The notes beneath the pieces are model-generated. The model did not search any database. It was given only the letters and a program-made list of their open reading frames with translations, and was not told where the DNA came from. DNA of 64,000 nt from Cyclina sinensis (lineage: Eukaryota; Mollusca; Bivalvia; Venerida; Veneridae), in the NCBI GenBank assembly GCA_012932295.1, contig JAAONU010000016.1:43927241-43991240 (forward strand). Direction: 5' to 3'. A program made the position numbers and the translations under genes. Every line of letters begins with the position of its first letter. The stretch's first letter is position 1. Shown here one piece after another: positions 61,272 to 64,000 of this stretch.

Positions 61272-62186
61272 AGCTCACCTGAGCTGGCTCGGGGAGAGCT
61301 ATTAGGATGGATGAATGTTCGTCGTCCATTCACACTTAGTTCGTTAACACTCTACTGGTCACATTTTTGCTCCAATTGTCACGAAACTTGGTCAGGATGT
61401 TTGTCCCAGTAATTACTTGGACAAGTTCGAATATGGGTCATCTGGGATCAAAAACTAGGTCACATGACCTAAAAATAGAAAAATCTTGTTAAGGCTTTAG
61501 AGACTGACTACTGTTTCAGTCCAAATGTCCTGGCAATTTGTCAGAAAGGTTGTTTGGTTGATTTCTAGCCCAAGTTTGAATATGGGTCATCTGGGGTCAA
61601 AAACTAGGTCACACAGCCCAAATATGGAAAAACCTTGTTAACACTTTAGAGGTCACATTTTCAGTCTAAATTTCCTCGTAATATGTCAGAAAGGTTATTT
61701 GGGTGATTTCTAGCCCAAGTTCTAATATGGGTCATCTGGGGTCAAAAACTAGGTCAAAGAGCCCAAAAATAGAAATATCTTGTTAAGGCTTTAGAGGCTA
61801 CTGTTTCAGTCCAAATATCCTGGCAGTTTGTCAGAAAGGTTGTTTGGTTGTTCAAATTACTAGATTAGGTAAAAGGTCACGGAGGCTAAAAATTAATTTA
61901 TCTACTGTACCTCATAAAGCCTTCATTTATAGACCAATATCTTTTATATTCAATATATAGGTTCCTTGTGTTGGTAGGGTTTGAGGTCACTGGGTCAAGG
62001 TCACCATAGCTTATAATAGATATTTCTACTTTCTGTCATAGAGCCTTTATTTATTGACTGATATTTTACATATTTGGTTTGTAGGCACTTATATATTTTC
62101 AATTAAAAAATGAAATACTGCTTAACAGCAAACCTACAGCCAAAGTACTCAGGTGAGCGATCCAGGGCCATCATGGCCCTCTTGTT
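61272..62186 (-). mobile_element. GCTCACCTGAG-family element, complete copy
   Basis: Starts AGCTCACCTGAGCTGGCTCG, GGGAGAGCTATTAGG and ends ACTCAGGTGAGCGATCCAGG, GCCATCATGGCCCTCTTGTT. Its first half carries the AATATGGGTCATCTGGGGTC, AAAAACTAGGTCAC monomer (as at 19,950-20,930 in reverse). The second half is shared with the copy ending at 59329. Confidence 0.9.
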
Positions 62187-62673
62187 TCTTATACTTGTAA
62201 ATAAATATTTACTATTTTGAATTTGTTTATTTTATAGAGCAAATGAGTAATCATTTTACAAATTTCCAATAAGATTAAAAGAATCTATCTTTAGAATCTA
62301 TGCATATTTTCAACTGGTAGTTTATTGTTTATTCAATATTATTATGTTAAAATCTGTTAACTGAATGACATGGTGTGTCATGTATTGATCTCCTTACTGT
62401 GCCTTAAAACAATTATTAAATTGCCTGCTTCATGAAAATAATGATAACGTTTCTTGGGTGGTTTTAAAAAAATGAAAACATTACCGAGGTACTACAATTT
62501 TAGAAGAATTGAATTTTAACTTGGGGAATAACTAAAACAGTTACTTTATTGGTTAATGTTCCTTAATATCTTTGTTCGCACAACTTTTTTCAAAGTAAAA
62601 AATTGAGCTGTTGCTACAGTCATGGCGTCAGTATTGTTGCCATTCCCTTCCAAAATCATTGATCATTATTTTT

Positions 62674-64000
62674 TAGCTCACCTGAGCACAAATTGCTCAG
62701 GGTGAGCTTTTCTGATCAGTCTTTGTCGGTCGTCCGTTCGTCGTCAACTTTCCATTCAAATGACATCTCCTCTGAAACAAAAGGGCTAAATTAAATGAAA
62801 CTTGCCTGGGATGTTCCTTGCATGAAGCTCTACCAAGATTGTTCAAATGGTTCTGCTCCATTGCATTTCTGATTCACTGGAGCTAAAATAAGATTTTAAA
62901 AGTTGGATCTTTAAAAATCTTTTTCTCCGAAACCTCAAGGCCTGGAGCTTAGATATTTGGTATAAAGCATTATCTAGTGGACCTCTACCAAGTTTATTCA
63001 AATTATGACCGTGGGGTCAAAACTGATCCTACCCCAGGGGTCAGTTGATTTTACATAGATTTATATAGGGAAAACTTAAAAATCTTTTTGTCAGAAACCA
63101 CAAGGCCTAGAGTTTAGATATTTGGCGTGCAGCATTGTCCAGTGAACCTTTACCAAATTTGTTCAAATCATGGCTCCTGGGTCAAAAATGGCCCAGCCCC
63201 CCAGGGGTCACATGTTTTACATAGAGTTACATTGTATAAAGGAAAAACTTTTAAAAATCTTCTTGTCAGAAACCCCAAGGCCTAGAGTTTAGATATTTGG
63301 TCTGCAGAATTGTCCAGAGAACCTTTACCAAGTTTGTTCAAATCTTGGCTCTTGGGTCAAAAATGGCCCCGCCCCAAGGGTCACATGTTTTACATAGAGT
63401 TATATAGAAAAAACTTTAAAAAATCTTCTTGTCAGAAACCGCAAGGCCTAGAGTTTAGATATTTGGTGTGTAGCATTGTCCAGTGGACCTCTACTAAGTT
63501 TGTTCAAATCATAGCCACTGGGTCAAAATAAGCCCTGCCCCGGGGGTCACTTGTTTACATAGATGGAAAATAGGAAAAAGTTTAAAAAGTCTTGTAATCA
63601 GAAACCAAAAGGCATAGAGCTTAGATATTTTGTATGTAGCATTGTCGAGAGGACCTCTACCAAGTTTGTTCAAATCATGGCCCCTGGGTTAAAAATTGCC
63701 CCGCCCCAGTGGTCACAAATTTTACATAGAGCTATATAAGAAAAACTTTAAAAATCTTCTTTCCAGATACCACAAGGCCTAGAGTTAAGGTATTTGGTGT
63801 ACAGCATTGTCTACTAGAAATCATAGCCCCTGGGTCAAAAATGGCCCCGCCCCAGGGGTCACTTGTTTTACATAGAGTAGTTATATAGGAAAAGTTTTAA
63901 AAATCTTCTTGTCAGAAACCACAAGGCCTAGAGTTAAGATATTTTGTTTGCAGCATTATCTAGTGGACCTCTACCAAGTTTGTTCAAATCATGACCCTGG
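62674..64000 (-). mobile_element. GCTCACCTGAG-family element, cut by window end
   Basis: Starts TAGCTCACCTGAGCACAAAT, TGCTCAGGGTGAGCTTTTCT, then GGTCGTCCGTTCGTCGTC. At least seven ~165-bp monomers follow with CAAGGCCTAGAGTTTAGATA, CCAAGTTTGTTCAAATCATG and CCCCGCCCCAGGGGTCAC. The AACAAGAGGGCC end is beyond the window. Open frames in it follow the monomer. Confidence 0.88.

Overview
This is a window of a large, AT-rich, intron-rich animal genome, most likely a bivalve mollusc. Two split genes can be reconstructed from splice signals and protein similarity. They sit in a sea of dispersed repeats of the kind seen throughout bivalve genomes: hairpin-ended elements with internal tandem monomers, MITEs, a Tc1-like transposon, and LINE and DIRS-like remnants. 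No database search was possible, so family names rest on recognition of protein and repeat patterns.

Left part (about 1-19,100): the first four exons of a minus-strand tRNA pseudouridine synthase gene (PUS1 type), running 19,083 to 2,414. They encode about 119 residues including the catalytic RTDKGVSA motif. The rest of the gene must lie left of the window. Its introns hold a TIR transposon with an exon-like ORF, a degraded DDE transposase, a 745-bp duplicated repeat block, a 140-bp monomer array, several kilobases of the GCTCACCTGAG-ended family, and a DIRS-type gag-like remnant.

Middle (about 19,100-28,000): intergenic repeats and sequence in which I recognise no gene, except a small minus-strand ORF made of three 16-residue acidic repeats (26,278-26,466).

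Right part (about 28,000-56,900): a complete plus-strand SLC23 (nucleobase-ascorbate transporter) gene. Thirteen exons join without a frame break into 630 codons including the stop. An alternative phase-compatible first exon lies upstream, separated by a 2-kb, 32-bp minisatellite. Exon phases, donor and acceptor sites and protein alignment all agree. Several residues at family substrate-site positions are non-canonical. One 3' splice site is duplicated in a 61-bp tandem repeat, and the last exon adds a PDZ-type C-terminus. Introns contain a tRNA-like gene in a tandem dimer, a LINE remnant, two hAT-type elements with perfect 8-bp target duplications, a TIR MITE, and a nearly intact Tc1 transposon with one frameshift.

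Right end (56,900-64,000): mostly copies of the GCTCACCTGAG family, plus an 18-bp minisatellite.

The most interesting items are the SLC23 splice-site duplication and binding-site substitutions, the PUS1 non-GT donor candidate and two in-frame starts, and the shared architecture of at least six hairpin-ended repeat families, some carrying dense nuclear-receptor-like half-sites.
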